Numbered from the stretch's first letter, positions 8,485 through 17,444 are shown. The stretch is 64,000 bases of DNA from JAGVSR01 sp964589785 (GCA_964589785.1 CAZPUQ010000001.1:248001-312000); one strand, 5' to 3'. A program made the numbers and translations. Notes: generated by a model from the letters alone, not told the origin.

Positions 8485-9972
8485 ATGCGCACGACACCAC
8501 GCACTCCGCGCCGGTTTGCGAGCACCGGCAGCGCGCTGCATCCGGTGCTCGGGGCGGTCGCCGTCGTGCTGCTGGCGGCGCTGCCGGTCGCCGCATTCCG
8601 CGAGGGCCCGCCTTCGATCGCTCCGCTCGCCGAACGGCTCTCGCTCGCGGTTGTGAACATCTCCACGACGCAGGTCGCCAAATCGGCCGACGGCGTGCCG
8701 CTGCCGAATGTGCCGAAAGGCTCGCCGTTCGAGGATTTCTTCGAGGACTTCTTCAACAAGCGCGGCGGTCGCGGTGCTCCCGACCGCAAGGTGTCCTCGC
8801 TCGGTTCCGGGTTCGTCATCGACGGAACGGAAGGGCTTATCGTCACCAACAACCATGTGATCGAGGGCGCCGACGAAATCGTGGTCAACTTTCACGACGG
8901 GTCGAAGCTGAAGGTCGACAAGGTGCTCGGCAAGGACAGCAAGGCCGATGTGGCGCTCCTGAAGGTCACGCCGAAGACGCCGCTGACGGCCGTCGCCTTC
9001 GGCTCGTCCGCGACCATGAAGGTCGGCGACTGGGTGATGGCGATCGGCAACCCGTTCGGACTCGGCGGCACGATCACCGTGGGCATCATCTCCGCCAAGC
9101 AGCGCGACATCAACGCAGGGCCCTACGACGACTTCATCCAGACCGACGCCGCCATCAATCGCGGCAACTCCGGCGGACCCCTGTTCAACATGGACGGCGA
9201 GGTGATCGGCGTGAACACGGCCATCATCTCGCCGACGGGCGGGTCGATCGGCATCGGCTTCGCGGTGCCGTCCGACACCGTGCAGTCGGTCGTGCAGCAG
9301 CTCAGGGAGTTCGGCACGGTGCGCCGCGGCTGGCTCGGGGTGAAGATCCAGACCGTGTCGGAGGACATCGCCGAGAGCCTCGGCGTTGCCGAGAACACCG
9401 GCGCGCTGGTCTCCGCCGTCACGCCCGAGAGCCCGGCGGCCAAGGCCGGCCTGCAGCCCGGCGATGTGATCCTGAAATTCGACGGCAAGGACATCACCAC
9501 GATGCGCGGCCTGCCGCGGCTTGTCGCGCAGGCGCCCATCGGCAAGTCCGTGGATGTGGAAGTCCTGCGCGCCGGCGAGAAGAAGACGCTATCGGTCATG
9601 GTCGGACGCCTCGAGGACGACGACGAGGAGCCCACCGCAAAGGAGCCTGACAAGCCGACCGGGGAGCAAGCGAAGCCCGAGACGGTGCTCGGGCTGACGG
9701 TGACGCCGCTGACCGACGAGATGCGCGCGCAGTTGGGCTTCGACAAGAAGGTGAAGGGCCTGCTCGTCACCGGCATTGACCCGGACGGCCCCGCCGCCGG
9801 CAAGAACCTGAAGCTCGGCGATGTCATCGTCGAGGCGCAGCAGGCAGCGGTCGCAAGCGTTGCCGATCTCAATGCGGCGATCGAGAAGGTGAAGAAGGCG
9901 GGCGGGCGCCAGGTGCTGATGCTCGTCGAGGACGCCAAGGGTGATACGCGGTTCGTCGCGTTGCCGCTCTGA
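8485..9972 (+). CDS. degP: Do-family periplasmic serine endopeptidase (DegP/MucD type)
   Basis: 495 residues. A basic N-terminus and hydrophobic segment (about residues 20-37) act as signal peptide. The trypsin-like domain carries His124 (TNNHVIEG), Asp155 (SKADVALLKV) and Ser229 (NRGNSGGPL). Two PDZ domains follow: one begins near GWLGVKIQTV with AGLQPGDVILKFDGKDI, the second ends with a ligand-binding-type GDVIVEAQ segment. Relatives degrade or refold damaged envelope proteins. GAGGAG precedes the ATG. It sits behind hflKC-DUF2065, which fits a shared proteostasis role, but a separate promoter is likely. Confidence 0.95.
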   Translation: MRTTPRTPRRFASTGSALHPVLGAVAVVLLAALPVAAFREGPPSIAPLAERLSLAVVNISTTQVAKSADGVPLPNVPKGSPFEDFFEDFFNKRGGRGAPDRKVSSLGSGFVIDGTEGLIVTNNHVIEGADEIVVNFHDGSKLKVDKVLGKDSKADVALLKVTPKTPLTAVAFGSSATMKVGDWVMAIGNPFGLGGTITVGIISAKQRDINAGPYDDFIQTDAAINRGNSGGPLFNMDGEVIGVNTAIISPTGGSIGIGFAVPSDTVQSVVQQLREFGTVRRGWLGVKIQTVSEDIAESLGVAENTGALVSAVTPESPAAKAGLQPGDVILKFDGKDITTMRGLPRLVAQAPIGKSVDVEVLRAGEKKTLSVMVGRLEDDDEEPTAKEPDKPTGEQAKPETVLGLTVTPLTDEMRAQLGFDKKVKGLLVTGIDPDGPAAGKNLKLGDVIVEAQQAAVASVADLNAAIEKVKKAGGRQVLMLVEDAKGDTRFVALPL

Positions 9973-10136
9973 CGGAGAGGCCGCAAAAACGGGGGATAAC
10001 GCCTCCGTGCACGGCATCATCGCCGGCCGCCGGGACGCTTCCGGCGCATCTTTGGAGCAGGCCCACTAGGCACTGGCGTCGCCAGGGTCTAAACAGCGGG
10101 CAGCATTTCACCAATCCGTGCCGGAGTGCCGAGCCC

Positions 10137-10850
10137 TTGTCCGAACGTCACAGTCTCATCGATACCATTCTCGATGTCTTCGTGCCGATCCATCCCGACG
10201 GGCACAAGTTCGTCGCCATCGCGCTCGTCGCCACGCTCGTCGGCTTCCTCATCTGGGATCCGCTCGGCTGGATCGCGGCGGGCGTGGCGGCCTGGATCTG
10301 CTACTTCTTCCGCGATCCCGATCGCGTGACGCCGCTGCGCGACGGTCTTGTCATCGCGCCGGCCGACGGCCGCATCTCCATGATCGAGAAGGTGAGGCCG
10401 CCGAGGGAACTGGGCCTCGGCGACGAGGAGCGCGTGCGGATCTCGGTGTTCCTGTCGATCTTCGACGTCCATATCAACCGCGCGCCGATTGCCGGGCGCA
10501 TCAAGCGGTCGGTCTACGTCCCGGGGGCCTTCCTCAACGCCGCGCTCGACAAGGCGAGCGAGGACAACGAGCGCCGCGCGCTCGTGATCGAGACCGCGGG
10601 CGGCACGGAGGTCGGCGTCGTCCAGATCGCCGGTCTCGTCGCGCGCCGCATCGTCACCTTTGCGCAGGAGGGCGACACGGTCGGCGTCGGCCAGAGGTTC
10701 GGCCTGATCCGCTTCGGCTCGCGCGTCGATACCTTCCTGCCGCCGGGCAATCACCCGCTGGTGGCCGTGGGCCAGAGAGCGATCGCGGGCGAGACCGTGC
10801 TTGCGGACCTGAAGTCGTTGGAGCCGGAGCGGGAAGCGCGCCGCGTGTGA
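10137..10850 (+). CDS. psd: Phosphatidylserine decarboxylase, short proteobacterial type
   Basis: 237 residues, starting at a TTG. It converts phosphatidylserine to phosphatidylethanolamine at the inner membrane. Two hydrophobic segments near residues 25-58 are followed by the conserved ICYFFRDPDR, APADGRI, FLSIFDVHINRAP and a C-terminal RFGSR. The Gly-Ser bond there (Ser195) is the expected self-cleavage site that creates the pyruvoyl cofactor. pssA, which makes the substrate, begins 56 bases downstream. The TTG start is supported by the family N-terminus; no ATG or GTG lies nearby in frame. Confidence 0.94.
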   Translation: MSERHSLIDTILDVFVPIHPDGHKFVAIALVATLVGFLIWDPLGWIAAGVAAWICYFFRDPDRVTPLRDGLVIAPADGRISMIEKVRPPRELGLGDEERVRISVFLSIFDVHINRAPIAGRIKRSVYVPGAFLNAALDKASEDNERRALVIETAGGTEVGVVQIAGLVARRIVTFAQEGDTVGVGQRFGLIRFGSRVDTFLPPGNHPLVAVGQRAIAGETVLADLKSLEPEREARRV

Positions 10851-10906
10851 GGGGCGTCGGGTCAAACCCGGTCCGGCGGCCGCCGGGGAACGAAAGGGAG
10901 GCGAGC

Positions 10907-11884
10907 ATGGATCCAGAGATGCCGCATATCGAGGCGGAGATCACGCGCCGCCGCCGCCGCCGCCTGTTCTCGCAGTCCCGCGTTCCCGTGCGGATGCTCG
11001 TGCCGAACTTCTTCACGCTGCTCGGCCTGTGCGCGGGCCTGACGTCGATCCGGATGTCGATCGAGGAGCGATGGGACGTGGCGCTCGCAGCCATCGTGTT
11101 CGCCGCCATGCTCGACGGCATCGACGGCCGCGTGGCGCGCCTATTGAAAGCCTCGTCGCGGTTCGGCGCGGAGCTCGACAGTCTGGCCGACTTCGTCAAT
11201 TTCGGCGTCGCACCCGCCATCCTGCTCTTCACGTGGGGGCTCGTCGACATCAAGAGCGTGGGATGGATCTGCGTGATGATCTTCGCGCTCGCCTCCGCGC
11301 TCCGCCTGGCGCGGTTCAATGTGTCGGTCGACGAGGAAAAGCCGAAATGGCAGTCGAATTTCTTCAGCGGCATGCCGACCCCGGCTGCCGCCATCGTCGT
11401 GCTGCTGCCGTTCTACCTCGCCAACCTCGGCCTCGACGCGAACACCTCGCGCCTCGCGATGGCCGGCGTCGTCCTCTACACCCTTCTCATCGCCGCGATG
11501 ATGGTCTCCACGATCCCGACCTATTCGGGCAAGCTGCTCGGCGAGCGCATCCGCCGCGAATGGGTGCTGCCGCTCTTCATCTTCGCGGTGGCCCTCGTCG
11601 CCTGCCTGCTGACGTTCCCGTACGAGACGCTGGCGATCGCGTCGCTCGCCTATCTGAGCTTCATTCCGCTGAGCTGGGGCCGCTTCGTCGCCAAGGAGCA
11701 GGACGGCACGCCGGTCAGCGCTTCCGCGGGCGCTCCGCCGGCCTCATCCGTCCCGCCGCAGTCGCTTTCCGCGGCTCCGCCGCAGCCGCCTTCCGCAGCT
11801 CCGCCGCAGCCTCCTTCCGCGGCTCCGCCGCAGGGCGAGCCGGGACGCGTCGTCGATCTGCGGCCGGCCGAGCCGAAGCGATAG
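10907..11884 (+). CDS. pssA: CDP-diacylglycerol-serine O-phosphatidyltransferase
   Basis: 325 residues. An integral membrane CDP-alcohol phosphotransferase that joins CDP-diacylglycerol and serine to form phosphatidylserine. The signature reads DGRVAR ... RFGAELDSLAD, with several hydrophobic helices around it. The N-terminus is Arg-rich (ITRRRRRRLFSQSR). After residue about 275 the protein ends in a Pro/Ala-rich tail built from an eight-residue tandem repeat, unlike the conserved core. The ATG at 10907 follows an AGGGAGG site. It pairs with psd in one two-step phosphatidylethanolamine pathway. Confidence 0.95.
   Translation: MDPEMPHIEAEITRRRRRRLFSQSRVPVRMLVPNFFTLLGLCAGLTSIRMSIEERWDVALAAIVFAAMLDGIDGRVARLLKASSRFGAELDSLADFVNFGVAPAILLFTWGLVDIKSVGWICVMIFALASALRLARFNVSVDEEKPKWQSNFFSGMPTPAAAIVVLLPFYLANLGLDANTSRLAMAGVVLYTLLIAAMMVSTIPTYSGKLLGERIRREWVLPLFIFAVALVACLLTFPYETLAIASLAYLSFIPLSWGRFVAKEQDGTPVSASAGAPPASSVPPQSLSAAPPQPPSAAPPQPPSAAPPQGEPGRVVDLRPAEPKR
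11753..11833 (+). repeat. 24-base tandem repeat in the pssA tail
   Basis: Three 24-base units (11753-11776, 11777-11800, 11801-11824) plus nine bases of a fourth encode an eight-residue Pro-Pro-Gln-Pro-Pro-Ser-Ala-Ala type motif. The copies differ at only a few bases, suggesting recent slippage or unequal recombination. The tail is probably disordered and variable in copy number between strains. Confidence 0.9.
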
Positions 11885-11900
11885 CAGGACAGTCCCTTTC

Positions 11901-12452
11901 ATGCAGGTCGAGCCGCTTGTCATCGCCGACGTGAAGATCATCACGCCGCGCCGGTTCACGGACGCGCGCGGCTTCTTCTCCGAGACCTGGAACGAGCGGA
12001 GCTGGACTGAGGCCGGGTTCACCGCCCGCTTCGTCCAGGACAACCAGGCCTACTCGGCGGACCCAGGCGTGCTGCGCGGGCTGCACTTCCAATTGCCGCC
12101 GGCGGCTCAGGCCAAGCTCGTGCGGGTCACGCGCGGCGCGATCCTCGACGTGGCGGTCGACATCCGGCGCGGCTCGCCGACGTTCGGACGTCACGTGTCG
12201 GCGGTGCTCTCGGCCGAGAACTGGCGCCAGATGTGGGTCCCGGAAGGGTTCGCGCACGGCTACGTGACGCTCGAGCCGCACACCGAGGTGCTCTACAAGG
12301 TGACGCAGCCCTATGCGCCGGCCCTTGATCGCGGCATCCGCTGGAACGATCCCGCGCTGGCGATCGACTGGGGAACGGCCGCGCACGCGGTCATTCTGTC
12401 GGAGAAGGACGGCCGGCAGCCACTGCTTGCCGACGCGCCCGAACTCTTCTGA
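11901..12452 (+). CDS. rfbC: dTDP-4-dehydrorhamnose 3,5-epimerase
   Basis: 183 residues. It epimerises dTDP-4-keto-6-deoxyglucose at C3 and C5 in dTDP-L-rhamnose synthesis. Conserved segments are present: TDARGFFSETWNE, VLRGLHFQLPP (with the catalytic His), GAILDVAVDIRRGSPTFG, and VPEGFAHGY. It starts 16 bases after pssA and could be cotranscribed with it. The other dTDP-rhamnose genes (rfbA, rfbB, rfbD) are not in the window. The product may feed the polysaccharide locus about 10 kb away, which is an inference. Confidence 0.95.
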   Translation: MQVEPLVIADVKIITPRRFTDARGFFSETWNERSWTEAGFTARFVQDNQAYSADPGVLRGLHFQLPPAAQAKLVRVTRGAILDVAVDIRRGSPTFGRHVSAVLSAENWRQMWVPEGFAHGYVTLEPHTEVLYKVTQPYAPALDRGIRWNDPALAIDWGTAAHAVILSEKDGRQPLLADAPELF

Positions 12453-12455
12453 GCC

Positions 12456-14474
12456 TTACCGCGTCGGACGCAGCAGCCGTTCGCGCAGCGACAGGCGCGG
12501 GTCGGAGGGTGCGGCCGCCGTGGCCTGAGGAGCGACGGCCGGCGCGGGTGCGGCGCCTTGGGGGTCGCGGCGCAACAGTCCCGAGCTCGCCGCGCGCGCC
12601 GATCCGTAGCTTTGCGGCGCGCCGTGCCCGGACTGAGGTGAGCCGGCGGAGGGGATGTCGCGGCGCAGCCCGCTCGCTGGAGCGGACGGGCGGGCGTGAG
12701 GCTCGGCGGCGTCGGCGCCGTCCTGCATGTGGCGGGGCGCACCGAGGCCCATGGCTTCCGCGAGCATCGCTGCCTGCTGGTTGGTATCGACGCCATGGCC
12801 GGTCCCGGCCGCGCGCCAGCGCTCGACGAGCTGGTCGAGGAAGTTCTCGTCGCCGACCGAGTGCTGCCACTTCTCGGAGAACTTGGCCGTGGACGACCGC
12901 GGCAGCCGGTCCTTCGGCAGCTCGTCGAACTTGATGCGCACGGGCAGCGCCACGCCGTCGCCGAAGGCGATGGCCTCGCGCTGGCCGAGCGCCGGCAGGA
13001 ACTCGAGCAGGCCGGAGCCGGTGTCGGAAATCGCCGACGAGACGATTGCCTGGTCGCGGTCGTTCGACATGCGGAGCGCGAACACGGTGTTGCACTGGGA
13101 CAGGATGGTGGGATCGATCTCGGCCGGGCGCTGGGTCACGATGCACAGCGAGGCGCCGTACTTGCGGCCTTCCTTGGCGATCTTGGCGATGGCGCGCTTG
13201 CAGGGCTCGAAGCCGAGGTTGGCGTTGAGCGGCACGTAGCGGTGCGCTTCCTCGCATACGAGCGTGACAGGCACCTTGCCCTCGCCCCACAGCGCGAAGT
13301 CGAACGTCAGGCGGCAGAGCACGGAGACCACGACGTTGACGATCTCGGTCGGGATGCCCGTCAGCTCGAGGATGGTGATCGGCTTGCCCTGCACGGGCAC
13401 CCGGAAGATGCGCGACAGGATCTGCGCCATGCCGTCATAGACGGTGAGCGAGCCGAACATGAAGGCGTAGCGGCCGTCCTGGGAGATGGTATCGATGCGC
13501 GACTTCAGGTTCCGGTACGGGGCGAGATCGCGCTTGTTCTCGAGCTTGCCCATGCGCTCGTCGATGAGGCCGGTCAGGTCCGAGATGCGGTAGGGGACCG
13601 GCGTGTCGACGGTGAAGCGCCCGTGGTCGATGATGCCGCGGCGCAGCTTCTGGTTATCGGCGGCGCGGCCGGCATTGTAGCGGCTCTTGGCGAGCGGGAT
13701 CAGCTCCTGCAGGATCTCGATCTCCTGCTTGCGCTCCGGGTCGCCGACGAGAACCTCGATCGCTTCCTCGAAGTTGAGGAGCCACAAGGGGAGCTGCATG
13801 TTCCACGGGCTGATGACCTCCGCCCACTCGCCGAATGCGGTCCCATACTCGTTGTGCGGGTCGAGCAGGACGATGTGCGCGGCGGGATGCTCGTTGAGGA
13901 TCGAGCGCAGGATCAGGGCCGTGGTGCAGGATTTGCCCGTGCCCGTGGTGCCGAGCACGGCGAAATGCTTGCCAAGCAGGTCGTCGACGCGGACGCGGGC
14001 ATCGATCGTCTGGTCCTGGCGGATGCAGCCGACGCGGACGGAGCGCGATTCGGTGCCGCAGAAGGCGAGCGAGAGCTCGGCCTTGGTCGCCACGCGGGCG
14101 CGGTCGCCGAGGCCGGGATAGACCGTCACGCCGCGGTTGAAGGAGGAGGCCGTCCCGACCGAATCCCGCCAGAGCTCGCCGACGAGGCCAAGCTCCGCGA
14201 TCCAGATCTCGCTGTCGCCGTCGCGTTGCGCGGGAACCGGCACGCTCAGCGCCGACACGATGGCGAGCACGACGGTGTTGGCGGTGTCGATGGCGAGCAG
14301 GGTCCCCATTTCCGGGCGGTCCTGGATGTTGCGGACCTTGCCATCCTTCGGCCCGTCGAGGAGCACGATGGCTTTCGATCCCGTCACCGAGACGATTCTC
14401 CCGATTGATCCGTCGAAGCGGGCGATCGAACCGCCAGCGTGAGAATTCACCAGGGACTGCATGATTTCATTCAT
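12456..14474 (-). CDS. HerA-like / DUF87 ATPase
   Basis: 672 residues. An N-terminal beta-rich HAS-barrel-like region (about 15-160, starting RFDGSIGRIVSV) is followed by a P-loop ATPase domain of the HerA/DUF87 type. Walker A is GTTGTGKS at 175-182, Walker B is VTLVCEEAH at about 403-411, and the sensor segment IVTQRPAEIDP follows. The last 110 residues are Pro/Ala/Ser-rich and probably disordered. HerA proteins are ring-forming DNA translocases; the role of bacterial members is diverse and often unclear. It starts 20 bases after a histidine kinase on the same strand. No NurA-like nuclease gene is nearby. Confidence 0.88.
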   Translation of the reverse strand: MNEIMQSLVNSHAGGSIARFDGSIGRIVSVTGSKAIVLLDGPKDGKVRNIQDRPEMGTLLAIDTANTVVLAIVSALSVPVPAQRDGDSEIWIAELGLVGELWRDSVGTASSFNRGVTVYPGLGDRARVATKAELSLAFCGTESRSVRVGCIRQDQTIDARVRVDDLLGKHFAVLGTTGTGKSCTTALILRSILNEHPAAHIVLLDPHNEYGTAFGEWAEVISPWNMQLPLWLLNFEEAIEVLVGDPERKQEIEILQELIPLAKSRYNAGRAADNQKLRRGIIDHGRFTVDTPVPYRISDLTGLIDERMGKLENKRDLAPYRNLKSRIDTISQDGRYAFMFGSLTVYDGMAQILSRIFRVPVQGKPITILELTGIPTEIVNVVVSVLCRLTFDFALWGEGKVPVTLVCEEAHRYVPLNANLGFEPCKRAIAKIAKEGRKYGASLCIVTQRPAEIDPTILSQCNTVFALRMSNDRDQAIVSSAISDTGSGLLEFLPALGQREAIAFGDGVALPVRIKFDELPKDRLPRSSTAKFSEKWQHSVGDENFLDQLVERWRAAGTGHGVDTNQQAAMLAEAMGLGAPRHMQDGADAAEPHARPSAPASGLRRDIPSAGSPQSGHGAPQSYGSARAASSGLLRRDPQGAAPAPAVAPQATAAAPSDPRLSLRERLLRPTR

Positions 14475-14494
14475 CCGGGATTTGTCCTTCCGCC

Positions 14495-15379
14495 CTACTG
14501 CATGTTGCCGTTGCCGAGAACGGCGTCCCGCGCCTCGCGGATGCTGAGCGTATCTGCCGAGGGAAGCAGCACGGCCACGGTCGTGCCCTTGCCCTTCTCG
14601 CTCTGGATTCTGATCGTTCCGCCATGTAGCTCGATGAGCGACCGCGCGATCGGCAGCCCGAGGCCTGTCCCCTCGCGCCAGCGGGAGCGGCTGCCGTCCA
14701 CTTGGCCGAAGGGCGTCATGGCGACGGCCACCTCTTCCGGCGACATCCCGACGCCCGTGTCGCGGAGGATGATGCCGGCGCCTCCGTCGGCGAGACGGAT
14801 GGCATCGACCTTCACCGAGCCGCCGCGCAACGTGAACTTAATGGCGTTCGAGATGAGGTTGCTCAGCGCCTGCTGCAGCTTGACGGCATCGCCGCGGACC
14901 AGCGGCAGGTTGGCGGCGATTTCGAGGTCGAAGCTGATCCCGGCCTCGCGCGCCGCGTTGCGGCTCGTCGAGAAGGTCGCGTTCAAAACCTCCTCCAGGC
15001 TGATCTCGCGCGCCTCCAGCGTGTAGCGGCCGCTCTGCATCTTCGAGATGTCGAGGATGTCGTTGATCACCGACAGCAGATGGTCGGCCGCGTCGAGGAT
15101 GAGCTTGGCGTACTCCACGACCTCGGTGTCGGGAATCCTGCGCTTCTCGTGTTCGCACAGGATTTTCGAGAACCCGATGACGGTATTGAGCGGCGTTCGC
15201 AGCTCGTGGCTCATATTCGAGACGAACTCGCTCTTGACCCGGTTGGCGAGCTCGGCCTCGATGCGCGCGGCGTGCTCGGCCGCGCGGGTCCGCTGGCGCA
15301 GGATCGCATCGCCCACGAGCGAGGCATACTCGCCCATCAGGGACGTGCCTTTGTGCTTTCCGAAGGAACCGGGGATCAT
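14495..15379 (-). CDS. Soluble sensor histidine kinase
   Basis: 294 residues, short for the family. There is no transmembrane helix and no recognisable sensor domain: a charged helical lead (about residues 16-50) runs straight into the dimerisation/phosphoacceptor domain with SNMSHELRTPLN (His58). The ATPase domain carries an N-box (LSNLISNAIKF), a G1 box (DTGVGM), an F-box (TPFGQV) and a G2 box (GTGLGLPI), so it should be catalytically competent. No response regulator gene is adjacent. It lies between tonB (100 bases upstream) and the HerA-like gene (20 bases downstream), all leftward. Confidence 0.92.
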   Translation of the reverse strand: MIPGSFGKHKGTSLMGEYASLVGDAILRQRTRAAEHAARIEAELANRVKSEFVSNMSHELRTPLNTVIGFSKILCEHEKRRIPDTEVVEYAKLILDAADHLLSVINDILDISKMQSGRYTLEAREISLEEVLNATFSTSRNAAREAGISFDLEIAANLPLVRGDAVKLQQALSNLISNAIKFTLRGGSVKVDAIRLADGGAGIILRDTGVGMSPEEVAVAMTPFGQVDGSRSRWREGTGLGLPIARSLIELHGGTIRIQSEKGKGTTVAVLLPSADTLSIREARDAVLGNGNMQ

Positions 15380-15479
15380 CGCGATGGAGCCGATCGAATG
15401 GGATTCGACCTGAGCCTAGTGGGGATTGGATAAGAGCTGGTTAACCGGCGGCCCGAGCAGAAGGCTTGGGCGCTCGCGC

Positions 15480-16190
15480 TCAGCGCACCGTGAAGCGGAA
15501 CGGCACGGAGACGACCTGGGGCTCGTCGCCGAGGTCGGACGGCATGGCCGGGAAGGGGGCCGCCTGCTCGACCGAGGCGAGCGCGGCATCGTCCAGCAGC
15601 TTGTTGCCGGAGCTGCGTGTGATCTCGCGTGCCAGGAGATGGCCGCTTGGATGCACCGTGAAGCGGACGACGGCCGTCCCGACCTGACGCGAGCGCGGGT
15701 TCACCTTCTTGCGGTCGATGTGCGAGCGCAACTTGCCGAAATACTGGCTGAGGAGGGTCGCATCGCCGCCGGCCTTGACGACGGTCGTGGCGCGCTTCTC
15801 CTCGACCGCGATCTGCTCCATCTGCTCGATGGTGGCGACCTGCGGCGGCATCGGCTGCTCGACGGGCTCGGGCTTCACCTCCTCGACTTCCTGCTCAGGA
15901 CCGGTCTCGGAAGCGATGACGGGGGTCTCCTCGACCTCCTCCTGCTCCTTGACCTCCTCGATCGCGGGGCGCGCCACGCTCGCCTCCTGCGGCTCGGCTT
16001 CCACGGCCTGGACCGTCGTTTCGTCCTGTCCCGAGGTGTCGATGCCTTCCAGCGCGATGCCCTGCTCGACGACGAAATCGTCGTCGCCCTCGCCCACGTC
16101 CAGCGCCGCGCCGCCGGGCACGACGAACAGCCACGCCGCGAAGGCGGCATGGACGGCGAGAGACAGCAGCCAGGTCATGGACTTCAGCAT
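15480..16190 (-). CDS. tonB: TonB energy transducer
   Basis: 236 residues. A single N-terminal membrane anchor (MTWLLSLAVHAAFAAWLFVV) carries the conserved His of the SxxxH motif (SLAVH). A long Glu/Val/Pro-rich periplasmic spacer follows, then a C-terminal TonB domain (LRSHIDRKK, VRFTVHPSGHLLAREITRSSG, LDDAALASVEQAAPFPAMP). TonB transmits proton-motive force from ExbB-ExbD to outer-membrane receptors; a receptor gene lies divergently about 2.3 kb away. The spacer is unusually acidic for TonB, which is normally Lys/Pro-rich. It follows exbD by 23 bases. Confidence 0.95.
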   Translation of the reverse strand: MLKSMTWLLSLAVHAAFAAWLFVVPGGAALDVGEGDDDFVVEQGIALEGIDTSGQDETTVQAVEAEPQEASVARPAIEEVKEQEEVEETPVIASETGPEQEVEEVKPEPVEQPMPPQVATIEQMEQIAVEEKRATTVVKAGGDATLLSQYFGKLRSHIDRKKVNPRSRQVGTAVVRFTVHPSGHLLAREITRSSGNKLLDDAALASVEQAAPFPAMPSDLGDEPQVVSVPFRFTVR

Positions 16191-16213
16191 GACGACGGCA
16201 GGGGCTCCTTAGC

Positions 16214-16720
16214 TTACGGCGCAGGTGCAGGGGCCGGCGCAAGCGTCGGCGCGGGGGCCGAGAACGGCTCGGGCCCGGAAGCGGCGCCCCCGCTCGGCTT
16301 CTGCGACAAGAGAGAGACGCGGCCGAAGCCGCTCTGGCCAACCTGGCCGAGGATGTCCATCACCTCGCCATAGGGGTTCTTCTTGTCGGCGCGCACATAG
16401 ACGATCGCGTCGCCCTCGGTCGCCCGGATCTGGCTCAGTCTCGACACCAGCTCCTCGCGGGAGACGAAATCGTTGCGGATCTGCAGCCGGCCGTCGGCCG
16501 TCAGCGTCACGACCATCGGCTTCTTCGACTGGCCGAGCTTGGCGGCCGTTGTCTTCGGCAGCTCGATCGGCACGCCCGTCACCATCAGCGGGGCGGCGAC
16601 CATGAAGATGATCAGGAGCACGAGCATCACGTCCACCATGGGCGTGATGTTGATCTCGGCCATCGGGCGGTAGCCGCCGTCCTCGCCGTCTCCCGCAGAG
16701 ACGTTGGCGCTCATACCCAT
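16214..16720 (-). CDS. exbD: ExbD/TolR-family biopolymer transport protein
   Basis: 168 residues. One N-terminal membrane helix contains the proton-pathway Asp in INITPMVDVMLVLLIIFMVA, followed by a periplasmic ExbD/TolR domain (RADKKNPYGEVMDILGQVG). The C-terminus is a Pro/Ala tail. With ExbB it forms the proton channel that energises TonB. Its ATG overlaps the exbB stop (ATGA). A second ATG two codons later is possible. Pairing with tonB rather than tolA/tolB argues for ExbD over TolR. Confidence 0.95.
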   Translation of the reverse strand: MGMSANVSAGDGEDGGYRPMAEINITPMVDVMLVLLIIFMVAAPLMVTGVPIELPKTTAAKLGQSKKPMVVTLTADGRLQIRNDFVSREELVSRLSQIRATEGDAIVYVRADKKNPYGEVMDILGQVGQSGFGRVSLLSQKPSGGAASGPEPFSAPAPTLAPAPAPAP

Positions 16721-17427
16721 CAGAAGGCCTTTCCGGCGCGCAACGGTTCGACGCCGCCGCGAACGCTCGTCTCGGCGTGGGGCCGCGAGATGTGCTTGGC
16801 GATCTCGGAGATGGCCGAGTTCCCGCGTGCGGCGGCCCGGCCGAGCTTCACGGCGTAGTGGTTATAGGCCATGACCGCCGGAATGGCGGCGGCAAGCCCG
16901 AGCGCGGTGGCGAACAGCGCTTCGGCGATGCCGGGAGCCACGGTCGCAAGGCTCGTATCCTGCCGCGCGGCGATGGCAGTGAAGCTGTTCATGATGCCCC
17001 ACACCGTGCCGAAGAGGCCAACGAAGGGCGCGGCCGACCCGATGGTCGCCAGGAAGGGGAGCCCGGTCTCGATCGATTCGAGCTCCGCCTTGAACTTCTG
17101 CTTCATCGCGCGCTCGAGGCGGGCCCTCACCTCGGTGCGCGCCTCGCCGCGGGAGCTGCCGTCGGCCGCCTCGGCTTCGGCGGCCGAAAGAATGCGCCGC
17201 ACGAGGCCGTCCTTCTTCGGATTGTCGGCCGATCCTTCGGCGATCGCCTCGATCTTGTTGACGTCGCGTTTGAGCCGCCAGGTCCGGAACGCCTTCTCGA
17301 ACACGATCGCCCAGCACGCGACCGAGGACAGGACGAGCAGCAGCATGACACCCTTCACGATGGGGTCGGCCGAGGCGACGAGCTCCATGATGGAGAGCGT
17401 CGAAGAGGTTGAGGTCGTCAGGAACAC
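16720..17427 (-). CDS. exbB: ExbB/TolQ-family proton channel protein
   Basis: About 235 residues with three transmembrane segments: DPIVKGVMLLLVLSSVACWA near the start, then TGLPFLATIGSAAPFVGLFG and IAEALFATALGLAAAIPAV, the conserved MotA/TolQ/ExbB core with GTVWGIM. It forms the inner-membrane proton channel with ExbD. The start is uncertain: GTG 17427 has AGGG about ten bases upstream; ATG 17388 is the alternative and has no visible ribosome-binding site. It begins 17 bases after the preceding gene ends and overlaps exbD, so the cluster is one operon. Confidence 0.94.
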   Translation of the reverse strand: MFLTTSTSSTLSIMELVASADPIVKGVMLLLVLSSVACWAIVFEKAFRTWRLKRDVNKIEAIAEGSADNPKKDGLVRRILSAAEAEAADGSSRGEARTEVRARLERAMKQKFKAELESIETGLPFLATIGSAAPFVGLFGTVWGIMNSFTAIAARQDTSLATVAPGIAEALFATALGLAAAIPAVMAYNHYAVKLGRAAARGNSAISEIAKHISRPHAETSVRGGVEPLRAGKAF

Positions 17428-17444
17428 GAGGCGATACCCTATCG

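Noticed and set aside
11753..11833. CRISPR array
   Set aside because: The repeats are contiguous without spacers and are in frame within pssA.
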